Positions 1 to 9,274 of a stretch of 64,000 nt of DNA are shown piece by piece. This DNA is from Halofilum ochraceum (GTDB taxonomy: Bacteria; Pseudomonadota; Gammaproteobacteria; XJ16; Halofilaceae), in NCBI RefSeq assembly GCF_001614315.2, contig NZ_LVEG02000008.1, forward strand, positions 124,001-188,000. Reading direction: 5' to 3'. How positions within the stretch are numbered: position 1 is the first letter of the stretch; each line of letters starts with the position of its first letter. The notes beneath the pieces were generated by a model. That model saw only the letters and a program-made list of their open reading frames with translations. It searched no databases and was not told the DNA's origin. A program made the translations under genes and the position numbers.

Positions 1-455
1 TTGCGAAAACACCCGCGCTTTGGGGGCTCGCCCTCGGGCTCGCGCTTGCCGCACCCCTGCAGGCGGCCGAGATCTACAAGTGGGTGGACGAGGAGGGCGT
101 GACCCATTATTCGCAGCAGCCGCCGCCGTCCGGCGATGCCGACCGCGTCGGCGTCGACACCCCGCCGGATGAAGAGATAGCGCGGGAACGCGAGGAGATG
201 GAGGAGACCGGCGAGCGACTCGAGGCCCAGCGCGAACAACGCCGGGAAGCCGAGCAACAGGCACAAGAGAACGCGGCGGAGCGTGAGCGGCGCCAGCAGC
301 GCTGTGCGGACCTGCGCGCATCCCTGCAGAAGCTGACCGAGAACCGGCGCCTGCTCGTCCCGGACGAGGAGGGTAATGTCCGCCGTCTCTCGGAGGAGGA
401 ACGGCAGCAGCGCGTGGCCGAACGCCGCCGCCAGATCGATGAGCAATGCGGGTGA
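1..455 (+). CDS. DUF4124 domain protein, 5' end outside window
   Basis: The reading frame is open from the left edge (codons begin at base 3), so the start codon lies upstream. The visible N terminus is a hydrophobic signal-peptide stretch ending LAAPLQA, followed by AEIYKWVDEEGVTHYSQQPP, the classic DUF4124 pattern of a secreted protein with a WVDxxGxxHYS core. The rest is a long charged coiled-coil-like segment rich in Glu, Arg and Gln, ending with Cys-Gly. Two Cys (in RCADLR and the C-terminal QCG) could form a disulfide. DUF4124 proteins are periplasmic and of unknown function. The gene converges on the DUF2007 gene, with a palindromic repeat element between them. Confidence 0.75.
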   Translation, partial: AKTPALWGLALGLALAAPLQAAEIYKWVDEEGVTHYSQQPPPSGDADRVGVDTPPDEEIAREREEMEETGERLEAQREQRREAEQQAQENAAERERRQQRCADLRASLQKLTENRRLLVPDEEGNVRRLSEEERQQRVAERRRQIDEQCG

Positions 456-475
456 GGCGAAGGGCGTAGGGGCTA

Positions 476-503
476 GGGCCAAGGGCCAAGGGCCAAGGGC
501 CAA
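476..503. repeat. Four tandem copies of the heptamer GGGCCAA
   Basis: GGGCCAA is repeated four times without interruption just after the stop codon of the DUF4124 gene. The unit length is not a multiple of three and the array lies in intergenic DNA, next to the palindromic element at 514-646. It may be a slippage-prone minisatellite. Confidence 0.8.
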
Positions 504-513
504 GGCTACAGAT

Positions 514-646
514 CGTAGGCCGGCCTTGCCCGGCGCTACCGCGCGTTCAGTGTGTGCACCGCCGTCCGCCGCCGGGGAATGCCGGCATTGCGCGGTGATA
601 CCCTCGGCCGATTCCAGCGCACTGGACCGCGTAAGTCCGACCTACG
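514..646. repeat. REP/MITE-like palindromic element between convergent genes
   Basis: The stretch begins with CGTAGGCCGG and ends with CCGACCTACG, an inverted repeat with one mismatch, and holds GC-rich internal inverted pieces. It has no coding potential that I trust. It sits between the 3' ends of the DUF4124 gene and the minus-strand DUF2007 gene. A related element with perfect ends is at 30673-30772, also between convergent genes. Confidence 0.55.
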
Positions 647-671
647 TGTGACGGCGGCAGGCGGCCCCTGG

Positions 672-980
672 TCAGGTCTCGCGATCCCGCCCGCAGGCCC
701 AGCAGATCTCGAACGCCGGCTCGTTGATCTCGCGGCAGTGGCGGCAGATCCACTGTTCCCCCTCCGGGCGGGCCCGCTCGAATTGAGCAATCAGGTCGCG
801 GGCGCGCTCGTAGAGGTCCGGATCCTCGATCCACACCGTCGGCCGGGTGTCCATCGGCAGTTCACCGATCGCCCCGGTCAGCATGTTGCCGTGCACCGTC
901 GCCGTGATCCCCTGGTGTTCCAGGTGGTCACGGATGATCTGCGCGTCGAACGCGTTTTCCGCGCTGTAAACGCGTTTCAA
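672..980 (-). CDS. DUF2007 protein with C-terminal zinc ribbon
   Basis: The 102-residue product starts MKRVYSAENAFDAQIIRDHLEHQGI, the DUF2007 (putative signal-transducing protein) signature of a small ferredoxin-like fold. It ends with two CxxC knuckles (CRHC and CWAC) that form a zinc ribbon around residues 79-97. The start codon is one base downstream of the ygfZ stop codon on the same strand, so the two are co-transcribed. The biochemical role of the family is unknown; regulation or protein interaction is only a guess. Confidence 0.8.
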   Translation of the reverse strand: MKRVYSAENAFDAQIIRDHLEHQGITATVHGNMLTGAIGELPMDTRPTVWIEDPDLYERARDLIAQFERARPEGEQWICRHCREINEPAFEICWACGRDRET

Positions 981-981
981 T

Positions 982-1992
982 TCACGCCGCCTCGTCTTCG
1001 ACGCTGTACGGCAGCGCCCGGCGCTCAGCCGTGTGGCCCTCGATCGTCAGCGGCTCGCCCGCCTCGCGGTGGATGACCGCCAGCAGGAGACTGCCATCCG
1101 CCGGCAATGGTGCGGCCTCGACGACCTCGCCCACCTTTTTGCCATCGTGTTCGACGACCGCACCGGGTTCGGGAGGCGACGTGCCAGCGCCGAGCTGGAG
1201 CAACTGCATGCGGCGTTTGATGCGACCGAGATAGTGTGTGCGCGCGATCACCTCCTGGCCGGGGTAACACCCCTTGCGGAAGTCGACCGCGCCGAGGCGG
1301 TCGAGATTGAGCATCTGGGCGACGAAGTGGCCCGCCGTGGCCTCGTGCACGCTGGGGATGCCCGCCTCGATATCCAGCAATCGCCATTGGGCGCTGTCCA
1401 CTTCGATCGCATGCCCGGCGAGTTGATCCCAGACGGCGTTCACCGCTTCCGGTTCGCCGTGGATCTGCCAGCGCGGACGCGGACCGGCGAGGCACACGAT
1501 GCATGCCCCCGCATCCGTGATCGCGGACTGCCCCGGTTCGGTGGGCAGGGACTCGACCACGGCACCCAGAGCGATGGCCGCGCTGTGACCGGCCACCGCG
1601 CAGTGTGCGAGTGCATCCGAGACATCTTCGATGCGGACATCCGCCCGCAGCACGTACTTGGCGAGTTGCTGACGAACCGCTTCGATCCGGTCGTCGGGGA
1701 TCTCCAGGAGGAAGCGGTCGGGCTCCGCGTAGAGTCGCCCGACCATCAGCAGTCGGCCGCGCGCATCGGAGTATGACGTCAGGCGCGATTCGCCGGCCGT
1801 AAGCCCGAGAACATCCGTGCTCAACTGACCGTGCAGGAATGTCGCGGCGTCGCCGCCCTGGAGCGATAACAGACCCCGATCGTCGAGCCGGCTGCGGATG
1901 CTGCCATCCGTGATCGCCATGCTCTGGTCGTCCCGGTCCTGTCCGCTTTGGGGACCGTGGCCGGGAAGGGGAGTGGAAACCGTCGCGGACAT
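982..1992 (-). CDS. ygfZ: YgfZ, folate-dependent Fe-S assembly/repair factor
   Basis: GcvT-like folate-binding protein that supports assembly or repair of iron-sulfur clusters. The family hallmark KGCYPGQEVIARTHYLGRIK, with its conserved Cys, is present near residue 240, and the N-terminal LHGQLSTDV segment matches the family. I chose the ATG at 1992 because AGGAG lies seven bases upstream; starts at 2064 or 1920 are also open in frame. Length is about 336 residues, normal for the family. It is divergent from the succinate dehydrogenase operon, whose SdhB needs three Fe-S clusters. In Escherichia coli ygfZ, sdhE and ygfX are neighbours; here the sdh operon lies between them. Confidence 0.9.
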   Translation of the reverse strand: MSATVSTPLPGHGPQSGQDRDDQSMAITDGSIRSRLDDRGLLSLQGGDAATFLHGQLSTDVLGLTAGESRLTSYSDARGRLLMVGRLYAEPDRFLLEIPDDRIEAVRQQLAKYVLRADVRIEDVSDALAHCAVAGHSAAIALGAVVESLPTEPGQSAITDAGACIVCLAGPRPRWQIHGEPEAVNAVWDQLAGHAIEVDSAQWRLLDIEAGIPSVHEATAGHFVAQMLNLDRLGAVDFRKGCYPGQEVIARTHYLGRIKRRMQLLQLGAGTSPPEPGAVVEHDGKKVGEVVEAAPLPADGSLLLAVIHREAGEPLTIEGHTAERRALPYSVEDEAA

Positions 1993-2157
1993 CGCTGCAC
2001 TCCTGCATCTGTTTCGGGTAGCGCGTCGATTCGTCTGTACCGTATCCGTGGAAACGGTGGTCAATATCGAATCGAATCGGGATACCCATTGTAGCGTGTC
2101 ATGATCATCTTACGGCGAATGGCCAGCGGGAAACGAATTACCGCTCCAGATGGCTAC

Positions 2158-2187
2158 TTGACCGTCGGAAATTCGTTTAAATATATA
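2158..2187 (+). promoter_or_regulatory. Candidate sigma-70 promoter of the sdh operon
   Basis: TTGACC at 2158-2163 and TATATA at 2182-2187 are separated by 18 bases (17 if ATATAT is used), in AT-rich DNA that contrasts with the surroundings. It is the only good promoter seen before the SDHAF4-sdhCDAB block. The rest of 1993-2294 shows no other feature. Confidence 0.45.
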
Positions 2188-2294
2188 CCGGGCAGATAAT
2201 CATGCTATTTACGGCGGCTTGTAAGGCGGAGTGTTTTGACAAAGGCGATGCAAACGTCAACAATGAACCGCCTACGCGCTCAGGATCCTTTGAC

Positions 2295-2486
2295 GTGACC
2301 GAATCCGAATCCCGCAAACCCGCCGAAAACGATACAAGCCGGTCGCCGGGTACGCCGGACGGTCGTACCGATTCGGGCGACCAGACCGATGGCAGGCGTC
2401 AACCCCGGGAAAGCGGTGGTCCAAAGGGACTGGAGCCGACCCGGTACGGTGACTGGGAGCGTAACGGACGCTGCACGGATTTCTGA
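2295..2486 (+). CDS. DUF1674 / SDHAF4-like succinate dehydrogenase assembly factor
   Basis: The C terminus GGPKGLEPTRYGDWERNGRC followed by TDF is the invariant signature of the DUF1674 family, whose eukaryotic member SDHAF4 (Sdh8) binds flavinylated SdhA and helps it join SdhB. The N-terminal half is polar and low in complexity, as usual for this small soluble factor. I prefer the GTG at 2295, with AGGA nine bases upstream, giving 63 residues. An ATG at 2202 is in frame but falls almost on top of the predicted promoter. The gene is first in the sdh operon, 69 bases before sdhC, which supports the assignment. Confidence 0.75.
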   Translation: MTESESRKPAENDTSRSPGTPDGRTDSGDQTDGRRQPRESGGPKGLEPTRYGDWERNGRCTDF

Positions 2487-2555
2487 AATGTCGCCCATGC
2501 GGCCGCGGAGCGCTCCGACGGTTGCCGGGCCCTTGTCGTGGAAGGGGAACTCAAC

Positions 2556-2948
2556 ATGGCTGGACGCGCAAAACCGCTGTCGCCACACCTGCAGATCTAC
2601 CGCCTGCCGCTCAACGCCATCCTTTCCATTACGCACCGGATCACGGGCGTGGTTCTCGCGCTCGGCGCCGTGCTCGTCGTGGCCTACCTGATCGCGGCCG
2701 CTTCCGGATCACAGGCCTTCGGCGCGATGTACTCGATGGGGGCGCACTGGCTCGGCCAGATCGTCCTGTTCGGGTTCACGCTTGCCCTGTACTACCACAT
2801 GTGCGCCGGTGTCCGGCACCTGTTCTGGGATGCCGGCTACGGATATGAACTGCAGACCGCGCGCCGGACTTCGTACGCGATCATCGTGGTGGCGGTCGTT
2901 CTCACGCTCGTCACCTGGACGGTGGCGTATACGGTCTCCGGAGGTTGA
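2556..2948 (+). CDS. sdhC: Succinate dehydrogenase cytochrome b556 subunit SdhC
   Basis: 130-residue membrane anchor of complex II with three transmembrane helices. It begins MAGRAKPLSPHLQIYRLPLN and contains SITHRITG, the conserved Ser/Arg region near the quinone site, and YYHMCAGVRHLFWD, which carries the heme-ligand His. The ATG at 2556 follows GGAAGGGGAA at good distance; an upstream GTG in frame is less likely. The sdhD start is four bases after the stop. Confidence 0.95.
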   Translation: MAGRAKPLSPHLQIYRLPLNAILSITHRITGVVLALGAVLVVAYLIAAASGSQAFGAMYSMGAHWLGQIVLFGFTLALYYHMCAGVRHLFWDAGYGYELQTARRTSYAIIVVAVVLTLVTWTVAYTVSGG

Positions 2949-2952
2949 TGGC

Positions 2953-3333
2953 ATGAGTCTGCGTACACCGCTTGCCGCCGCGCGCGGACTGGGTTCAGCA
3001 AAAGAGGGCGTCGAACACTGGTGGAAGCAGCGCCTGACCGCGATCGCCCTTGTGCCCCTGCTGCTGTGGTTCGGTTTCTCCGTGGCCCTGCTGGGCACGG
3101 CCGATTACTACACGGTCATGGGCTGGCTGGCGCATCCAGTCAACGCCGGCCTGATGATCCTCGTGCTGTCGGTCGGTCTCTGGCACGGCATGCTCGGCCT
3201 CCAGGTCGTAATCGAAGACTACATCGCCACCGAATGGAAAAAGATCACGGTCCTTCTGCTGGTGCAGTTCGCGTCCGTGATTCTCGCCCTTGCCGGCATA
3301 CTCGCCGTGCTCCGAATCGCCCTGGGAGTCTGA
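2953..3333 (+). CDS. sdhD: Succinate dehydrogenase hydrophobic anchor subunit SdhD
   Basis: 126-residue membrane protein with three predicted helices. [20 protein letters not shown] at residues 17-36 is the typical SdhD entry segment. [15 protein letters not shown] holds the heme-ligand His and the Asp-Tyr pair near the ubiquinone pocket. With SdhC it anchors SdhAB and passes electrons to quinone. The spacing of four bases on each side shows tight co-transcription with sdhC and sdhA. Confidence 0.93.
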   Translation: MSLRTPLAAARGLGSAKEGVEHWWKQRLTAIALVPLLLWFGFSVALLGTADYYTVMGWLAHPVNAGLMILVLSVGLWHGMLGLQVVIEDYIATEWKKITVLLLVQFASVILALAGILAVLRIALGV

Positions 3334-3337
3334 CTGC

Positions 3338-5128
3338 ATGACCGCCGACTACACCATCGTCGATCACACCTACGATGTCGTCGTTGTGGGCGCCGGCGGC
3401 GCCGGCCTGCGCGCCACGCTCGGCATGGCCGAGAAAGGCCTCAGCACCGCCTGCGTGACCAAGGTCTTCCCCACGCGCAGCCATACGGTCGCCGCACAGG
3501 GCGGCATGTCCGCCGCGCTCGGCAATATGGGCGAGGACAGCTGGCAGTGGCACATGTACGACACCGTCAAGGGATCCGACTGGCTCGGTGACCAGGACGC
3601 CATCGAATACATGTGCCGTGAGGCCGTGCCGGCCGTGATCGAGCTGGAGCATTCCGGTGTGCCGTTCTCGCGCACCGACGAGGGCACGATCTATCAGCGG
3701 CCGTTCGGTGGCATGACCACCCATTTCGGCAAGGGGACCGCCCAGCGAACCTGCGCCGCGGCCGACCGTACCGGCCACGCGATCCTGCATACGCTGTATC
3801 AGCGCTCGCTGGCGGAGAAAGCGGAGTTCTTTATCGAGTACTTCGCGCTCGATCTGATCATGGAGGACGGCGAGTGCCGTGGCATCGTCGCGTGGGAGTT
3901 GGCCACGGGGACGCTGCACCGGTTCCGGGCCCAGCAGGTCGTGCTCGCGACCGGCGGTTACGGGCGCTCGTACTTCTCCTGCACGTCGGCGCATACCTGT
4001 ACCGGCGACGGTAACGGCATGGTGCTGCGCGCGGGCCTGCCGCTGCAGGACATGGAATTCGTCCAGTTCCATCCCACGGGCATCTACGGCGCCGGCTGCC
4101 TGATCACCGAAGGCGTACGCGGTGAGGGCGGCTACCTGACCAACTCCGAGGGTGAGCGTTTCATGGAACGCTACGCACCCAATGCCAAGGATCTCGCATC
4201 GCGTGACGTGGTCAGCCGCGCCATGACGATCGAGATCCGCGAAGGCCGGGGTGTCGGCGCGAACAGCGACCACATCCACCTGAATCTGCAGCACCTCGGG
4301 CCCGAGGTGATCAACGAGCGCCTGCCCGGCATCGCGGAATCGGCACGGATCTTCGCCGGCGTCGACGTCACGAAAGAACCGATCCCCGTGATCCCGACCG
4401 TGCACTACAACATGGGCGGCATCCAGACGAACTACCGGGGCGAGGTCGTGACGCTCGACGGCGACGATCCCGACGCGGTCGTTCCGGGTCTGATGGCCAT
4501 CGGCGAGGCGGCCTGCGTGTCGGTGCACGGTGCCAATCGCCTCGGCTCGAATTCGCTGCTGGACATCGTCGTCTTCGGTCGGGCCGCGGCGATCCGGGCC
4601 GCCGAGTTGATCGAGCCTGGCGCGACGCAGCGGCCACTGCGCGAGGGCTCCAGCGACTGGATCATCGAGCGTTTCGATCGCCTGCGCCATGCCGATGGCG
4701 GCACCTCGACCTCGGAACTGCGCGACCGGATGCAGGCCACGATGCAGGCCAATGCCGCCGTGTTCCGTACCGAGGAACTGCTCGCCGAAGGCAGCGAGAA
4801 GATGAACGAGATCTACCGCGCGTTCGCGGATGTCCGGGTGGCCGATCGGTCCCTGATCTGGAACACGGATCTGGTCGAGACGCTGGAACTGGAAAACCTG
4901 CTCGGGTGTGCCGTGACGACCGTGGATTCCGCCCTCAACCGCAAGGAAAGCCGGGGCGGCCACGCCCGTGAGGACTACGCGGACCGCGATGACGACAACT
5001 GGATGAAGCACACGCTGTGCTGGGTGGATCCCGAAAACGGCGGCACACGAATCGATTATCGACCGGTCCACATGTACACGCTGACCGACGAGGTGGAGAC
5101 CATCCCGCCGAAGCAGCGCGTCTACTGA
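3338..5128 (+). CDS. sdhA: Succinate dehydrogenase flavoprotein subunit SdhA
   Basis: 596-residue catalytic subunit oxidising succinate to fumarate. The N terminus has the dinucleotide-binding [12 protein letters not shown] and the covalent-FAD region [18 protein letters not shown], with its flavinylated His. Downstream are the substrate and active-site segments [20 protein letters not shown] and the HxNxxGG-like stretch [15 protein letters not shown]. The C-terminal MKHTLCWVD and [19 protein letters not shown] match SdhA of other proteobacteria. Full length, with no visible defects. The DUF1674 factor two genes upstream probably assists its assembly, and SdhE encoded downstream its flavinylation. 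Confidence 0.97.
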   Translation: MTADYTIVDHTYDVVVVGAGGAGLRATLGMAEKGLSTACVTKVFPTRSHTVAAQGGMSAALGNMGEDSWQWHMYDTVKGSDWLGDQDAIEYMCREAVPAVIELEHSGVPFSRTDEGTIYQRPFGGMTTHFGKGTAQRTCAAADRTGHAILHTLYQRSLAEKAEFFIEYFALDLIMEDGECRGIVAWELATGTLHRFRAQQVVLATGGYGRSYFSCTSAHTCTGDGNGMVLRAGLPLQDMEFVQFHPTGIYGAGCLITEGVRGEGGYLTNSEGERFMERYAPNAKDLASRDVVSRAMTIEIREGRGVGANSDHIHLNLQHLGPEVINERLPGIAESARIFAGVDVTKEPIPVIPTVHYNMGGIQTNYRGEVVTLDGDDPDAVVPGLMAIGEAACVSVHGANRLGSNSLLDIVVFGRAAAIRAAELIEPGATQRPLREGSSDWIIERFDRLRHADGGTSTSELRDRMQATMQANAAVFRTEELLAEGSEKMNEIYRAFADVRVADRSLIWNTDLVETLELENLLGCAVTTVDSALNRKESRGGHAREDYADRDDDNWMKHTLCWVDPENGGTRIDYRPVHMYTLTDEVETIPPKQRVY

Positions 5129-5193
5129 ACGATCGGCACCCGGGCAGCTGACATACGATCAGCGCCCGCTCGACTACTCAAGGGGCATGCACG

Positions 5194-5976
5194 ATGGCGC
5201 AGTTCACGCTTCCCGCGAACAGCAAAATCGAGATGGGCAAGACGTTCCCGGCACCGGAGGGCGCGCAGCGCACGCGGAAATTCCGGATCTATCGCTGGGA
5301 TCCCGATACCGATGACAATCCGCGTATCGATACGTTCGAGATCGATCTCGATCGCACCGGGCCGATGGTGCTCGACGCCATCATCCACATCAAGAACGAG
5401 ATCGACCCGACGCTTACTTTCCGTCGATCTTGCCGTGAGGGGATCTGCGGTTCCTGCTCGATGAACGTGAACGGGCGCAATACGCTCGCCTGTATCAGCT
5501 CGATCGACGACTACAAAGGCGACGTGAATATCTATCCGCTGCCGCACATGGAGGTCCACAAGGATCTCGTGCCGGACATGACGCATTTCTATGCCCAGCA
5601 CGCGTCGGTGGAGCCGTGGATCAAGACGCAGTCACCGACCCCGCCGGATCGTGAGCGGCTGCAGTCGAAGGAGGAGCGTGAAGCGCTCGACGGGCTGTAT
5701 GAGTGCATCCTCTGCGCCTGCTGCTCCACGAGTTGCCCGAGCTACTGGTGGAACCCGGAGAAATACCTCGGCCCCGCCACACTGCTGAACGCCTATCGCT
5801 GGATCGCGGATTCCCGCGACGAGGCGACCGGCGAGCGGCTCGATGCCCTGAACGATCCGTTCAAGCTGTATCGCTGCCACACGATCATGAACTGCGCGGA
5901 CTCGTGTCCCAAGGGCCTCAACCCCGCGAAGGCGATCGGCGAGGTGAAAAAGCTGCTGGTCGAGCGCCGGGGCTGA
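5194..5976 (+). CDS. sdhB: Succinate dehydrogenase iron-sulfur subunit SdhB
   Basis: 260-residue electron-transfer subunit. The plant-type [2Fe-2S] motif is [22 protein letters not shown]. The bacterial-ferredoxin half has [16 protein letters not shown] ([4Fe-4S]) and [17 protein letters not shown] ([3Fe-4S]). The N terminus is about 20 residues longer than in E. coli. It lies 65 bases after sdhA; the ATG follows AAGGGG. It hands electrons from SdhA FAD to the quinone site of SdhCD. Confidence 0.96.
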   Translation: MAQFTLPANSKIEMGKTFPAPEGAQRTRKFRIYRWDPDTDDNPRIDTFEIDLDRTGPMVLDAIIHIKNEIDPTLTFRRSCREGICGSCSMNVNGRNTLACISSIDDYKGDVNIYPLPHMEVHKDLVPDMTHFYAQHASVEPWIKTQSPTPPDRERLQSKEEREALDGLYECILCACCSTSCPSYWWNPEKYLGPATLLNAYRWIADSRDEATGERLDALNDPFKLYRCHTIMNCADSCPKGLNPAKAIGEVKKLLVERRG

Positions 5977-6015
5977 AGCCGGGCTCGCATGGGCCCTGGC
6001 GAGGGGAGCCGCGCC

Positions 6016-6258
6016 ATGAACGGGACGTCGCGTCTGCGCTGGCTGTGCCGTCGGGGGATGAAAGAACTCGACGTGCTCCTGTCCCGGTTCCTCGAGCACG
6101 GGTATCCGGCGCTGGATGAAGCCGGGCAGCGCGGTTTCGCGCGTCTGCTCGAACGCCAGGATCCCGAGATCTACGCCCTGCTGACCGCGCGGGCGGAAAC
6201 CGACGATCCGGAGATCGATTGTGTCGTCCAGCGTATTCGAAGCGACGCTGGCCTTTGA
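6016..6258 (+). CDS. sdhE: SdhE, FAD assembly factor
   Basis: 80-residue helical protein of the SdhE/YgfY (DUF339) family. The signature RLRWLCRRGMKELDVLLSRF contains the RGxxE motif required for covalent attachment of FAD to SdhA, and FARLLERQDPEIYALL is also characteristic. The ATG at 6016 is preceded by GAGGGGAG; an ATG at 5989 is open but lacks support. It overlaps the following ygfX gene by 38 bases, an arrangement often conserved. Confidence 0.92.
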   Translation: MNGTSRLRWLCRRGMKELDVLLSRFLEHGYPALDEAGQRGFARLLERQDPEIYALLTARAETDDPEIDCVVQRIRSDAGL

Positions 6259-6652
6259 GCGCGGTCGCTCGCGGGTTCTGGTAGCCGGAGTGGTCTCCGC
6301 CTGGCTCGCGGGCGCTCTGGGCGTCGTGTTGGCCGTGGACCACCCGCTGACCATCGCGGCGGTGCCGGTCGCGGCCATCGGCTGCTGGGCCGATCTGCGG
6401 CGCCTGAAACCCGGGCTGCGGCTGTGGTGGCGCGGCGAGGGCGACTGGCGCTGCGGTGATCCCGAAGGTCCGGCATGGGCACTGGATCGCTCCACCTGGT
6501 CGACCCCCTGGCTGGTCCTGCTCGTACTGCGCGGCCCCGCCCGCACCGTGCGGATCCCACTCGCACGTGACGCGGTCGATCCGACCGTCTGGCGCCGCCT
6601 GCGGGCCCGTCTGCGCATCAGTGGCGCCGCCCCGGAGGGAGCTGACCCATGA
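6221..6652 (+). CDS. ygfX: YgfX/CptA-like membrane protein
   Basis: 143-residue product with two adjacent hydrophobic helices (about residues 20-60) and a C-terminal soluble part, starting from a GTG inside sdhE. The position directly after sdhE and the architecture match YgfX (CptA), described in E. coli as a toxin that perturbs cytoskeletal proteins with SdhE/CptB as its antitoxin. That toxin role is debated, and it might simply serve the sdh system. The 4-base ATGA overlap with the next gene shows translational coupling. Confidence 0.7.
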   Translation: MSSSVFEATLAFERGRSRVLVAGVVSAWLAGALGVVLAVDHPLTIAAVPVAAIGCWADLRRLKPGLRLWWRGEGDWRCGDPEGPAWALDRSTWSTPWLVLLVLRGPARTVRIPLARDAVDPTVWRRLRARLRISGAAPEGADP

Positions 6653-7242
6653 CCAGGCAAGACGCCCACATCAGTGTCGGACCTATGCGGTCCGTCTTCG
6701 GTGTGCTCCTGATCGCGGCCATGATGGCATTGGCCCCGTCTGGCGCCCGGGCGGATCAGGACGATCCGGCGCTCGATGCGCTGTTCGAGCGGCTTCAGTC
6801 GGTCGAAGAGCAGGCCGAAGGAGAGCGCGTTACCAACCGGATCTGGGAGCTGTGGCGGGAAATCGACGACCCGGGACTGGCGGCCGCCATGGAGCAGGGC
6901 ATCGTCGCCATGCGCTCGGGTCGACACGCCGAGGCGGAGCGCCGTTTCAGCGCGGTGATCGAGGCGCAACCCGACTACGCCGAGGCCTGGAACAAGCGGG
7001 CCACGGCGCGTTATCTGCGTGGTCGGTACGCGGGTGCCGCCGCCGACATCCGCCGCACGCTCGCGCTGGAGCCACGTCATTTCGGCGCCCTGGCCGGTCT
7101 CGGGCTGGTCTACATGCAGCTCGAACGCTACCGTGCGGCGATCGAGTCGTTCCAGCGGGCGCTGGAGATCAACCCCTGGCTCGAGGGGACCCGACGCAAC
7201 GTCGATATCGCGCGCGAGCGGCTGCGGGCAGGGAATACCTGA
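6649..7242 (+). CDS. Secreted TPR repeat protein
   Basis: 197 residues. A signal peptide (positively charged start, hydrophobic core FGVLLIAAMMALAPSGARA, cut near residue 36) is followed by a helical region and about three tetratricopeptide repeats. Motifs such as YAEAWNKRATARYLRGRYAGA and FGALAGLGLVYMQLERYRAA show the TPR pattern. The protein should be periplasmic and mediate protein contacts; no partner is identifiable. The start overlaps the ygfX stop by ATGA and has GGAGGGAG upstream, so it is the last gene of the sdh transcript. Confidence 0.85.
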   Translation: MTRQDAHISVGPMRSVFGVLLIAAMMALAPSGARADQDDPALDALFERLQSVEEQAEGERVTNRIWELWREIDDPGLAAAMEQGIVAMRSGRHAEAERRFSAVIEAQPDYAEAWNKRATARYLRGRYAGAAADIRRTLALEPRHFGALAGLGLVYMQLERYRAAIESFQRALEINPWLEGTRRNVDIARERLRAGNT

Positions 7243-7545
7243 GCCGGGGCGCCGGCGGCCGCCGTCCGCGTCCGCGGATTCCCCGGATCCATGCCGGCTC
7301 GGCTTGAATCCGCGCTCGATCTCCCCCACATCCTGATCAGGCCGGATAATTCGGTTGCGCGCATAGTGTATCCGTGCACGGCCAGCTAGAATGAATACGG
7401 GGGACGGTATTCGAGCCCAGGGTATGGGCACGGATGCACTTTCCCCATTGAATTTATCGTGATCGCGCCCGGGCCGCACAGCGGACCCACACGATACCGG
7501 GCCGCTCGTCGGTAAGGCGTCACGCTTCCAGCGGAGAGTCGCTTC
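7243..7545. other. Intergenic region upstream of hfq
   Basis: About 300 bases without a credible gene. A TAGAAT -10-like hexamer at 7387-7392 lies in the middle, but no convincing -35 box goes with it. The segment probably holds the hfq promoter and the end of the sdh transcript. Confidence 0.4.
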
Positions 7546-7791
7546 ATGGCAAAAGGGCAGTCATTACAAGAACCCTTCCTCAATCAACTCCGGAAAGAAC
7601 GGATCCCGGTGTCGATTTTTCTTGTGAACGGGATCAAATTGCAGGGCCAGGTCGAGTCATTCGACCAGTTCGTGGTGCTGCTCAAGAATTCGGTCAGCCA
7701 GCTCGTCTACAAGCACGCGATCTCAACGATCGTGCCTGCGCGCGCGGTCCGTCTGGATACACCGGGCGACGAAGGCGAGTCCGAGGGTTGA
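7546..7791 (+). CDS. hfq: RNA chaperone Hfq
   Basis: 81-residue Sm-like protein. The N terminus [20 protein letters not shown], the Sm1 segment [20 protein letters not shown] and the Sm2 [14 protein letters not shown] are all intact, including the proximal-face Gln8 and the YKHA motif. The hexamer binds small RNAs and mRNAs. The tail is short and acidic. It is followed by hflX, hflK and hflC, the conserved gammaproteobacterial order. Confidence 0.97.
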   Translation: MAKGQSLQEPFLNQLRKERIPVSIFLVNGIKLQGQVESFDQFVVLLKNSVSQLVYKHAISTIVPARAVRLDTPGDEGESEG

Positions 7792-7827
7792 TCGGCCAGG
7801 CCCCTGGCCTTCGGCCGACACCGTACG

Positions 7828-9141
7828 TTGTTTGAGCGACCCCGCAGCGAGACCGAACGGGCCATCGTGGTCCATATCGGTATTGGCCGCACGTGGTCCG
7901 AAGAGGCGGTGCAGGAATTCCGGGAACTGGCACTCGCCAGCGGCGCCAACGTCGTTGGCGAGATTGTCGGTAGCCGGATGAAGCCGGATCCGAAGTTCTT
8001 CGTCGGTACCGGCAAGGCCGAAGAGATCCGTGAGTACCTGGAGGCCCGGGAAGCCGACCTCGTGCTTGTGGACCATGCCCTGTCGCCGGGGCAGGAACGC
8101 AACCTGGAGCGTGCGCTCGGCTGTCGCGTGCTCGACCGTACGGGCCTGATCCTCGATATCTTTGCTCAGCGCGCACGTTCGTTCGCCGGCAAGCTGCAGG
8201 TGGAACTCGCCCAGTTGACCCACCTGTCCACGCGGCTCGTGCGCGGATGGACCCATCTGGAGCGCCAGAAAGGCGGGATCGGACTGCGCGGTCCCGGCGA
8301 GACGCAGCTCGAGATGGACCGCCGGCTCATCAATGGCCGGATCAAGCAGATCCGCAAGCGCCTTGAACGGGTGCACCGCCAGCGCGAGCAGGGCCGTCAG
8401 GCGCGGCAGGCGGCCGAATCCCCGCAGATCGCACTGGTCGGTTACACCAATGCGGGCAAGTCGACCCTGTTCCGGCGCCTGGCCGAGCCCGATGCCCATG
8501 TGGCCGACAGCCTCTTCGCGACGCTTGATCCGACGCTGCGCAAATTGCCGCTGCCGTTTGGCCATCCCGCGGTACTCGCCGACACGGTCGGTTTCATCCG
8601 TGAACTGCCGCATGAGCTGGTGGAGGCATTCCGCTCGACGCTGGAAGAGACCCGCGATGCGACGCTGCTGCTGCATGTCATCGACGCAGCTGACGAGACG
8701 CGTGAGCGCCGGGTCGCCGATGTGGAGCAGGTGCTCGCGGAAATCGGCGCGGCGGACGTCCCGATTCTCGAGGTGTACAACAAGATCGACCTGGCCGCGG
8801 GCAATGGCCCGGCCATCGAGCGGGATGCCGCGGGTCAGCCGATCCGTGTGCGTGTGTCCGCACACACGGGCGAGGGCATCGAGCGGCTGCTCGAAGCGGT
8901 GGCGGAGCGTCTCAGCGGCGAGCAGTTGCATGGATGGCTGCGGATCGAACCGGATCAGGGGCGACTCCGCGCCCGCCTGTACGCCGAAGGGGCTGTCGTG
9001 ACGGAACAACCCGAACAGGACGGCTCCCTCTGGCTGGAGGTCGCGATCGACCGAACGGACTGGGATCGGATCGCCGCGGGCGAGTCAATCGCGCCGGATG
9101 CGCTGGTGTTTTCGAGTGGCCGAGTTGCGGGGGCGGGATGA
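7828..9141 (+). CDS. hflX: Ribosome-associated GTPase HflX
   Basis: 437 residues. The N-terminal HflX domain carries GSRMKPDPKFFVGTGKAEEI and a Gly-rich GGIGLRGPGETQLEMDRR region. The GTPase domain has G1 GYTNAGKST, G3 DTVGFI and G4 NKID. HflX rescues stalled ribosomes. I accept the TTG at 7828 because the translated start MFERPRSETERAIVVHIG aligns with E. coli HflX; a clear Shine-Dalgarno is not visible, so translation could be weak or coupled to hfq 36 bases upstream. Confidence 0.93.
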   Translation: MFERPRSETERAIVVHIGIGRTWSEEAVQEFRELALASGANVVGEIVGSRMKPDPKFFVGTGKAEEIREYLEAREADLVLVDHALSPGQERNLERALGCRVLDRTGLILDIFAQRARSFAGKLQVELAQLTHLSTRLVRGWTHLERQKGGIGLRGPGETQLEMDRRLINGRIKQIRKRLERVHRQREQGRQARQAAESPQIALVGYTNAGKSTLFRRLAEPDAHVADSLFATLDPTLRKLPLPFGHPAVLADTVGFIRELPHELVEAFRSTLEETRDATLLLHVIDAADETRERRVADVEQVLAEIGAADVPILEVYNKIDLAAGNGPAIERDAAGQPIRVRVSAHTGEGIERLLEAVAERLSGEQLHGWLRIEPDQGRLRARLYAEGAVVTEQPEQDGSLWLEVAIDRTDWDRIAAGESIAPDALVFSSGRVAGAG

Positions 9142-9274
9142 GGTCAATAGAATACCCGCGGTTGCGCTGGTCGGCGGGCGCGGCCGTTCCGATTCCCGCA
9201 CCTCGCGGATTCCCGCACTGGCGTGTTTCCCTTGCAATCATCGACCCACTCTCGCTTTACGGGAGCAGTAAATA

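Noticed and set aside
3245-5071. Minus-strand frame of 608 codons opposite sdhA
   Set aside because: Antisense to a highly conserved gene; no motifs.
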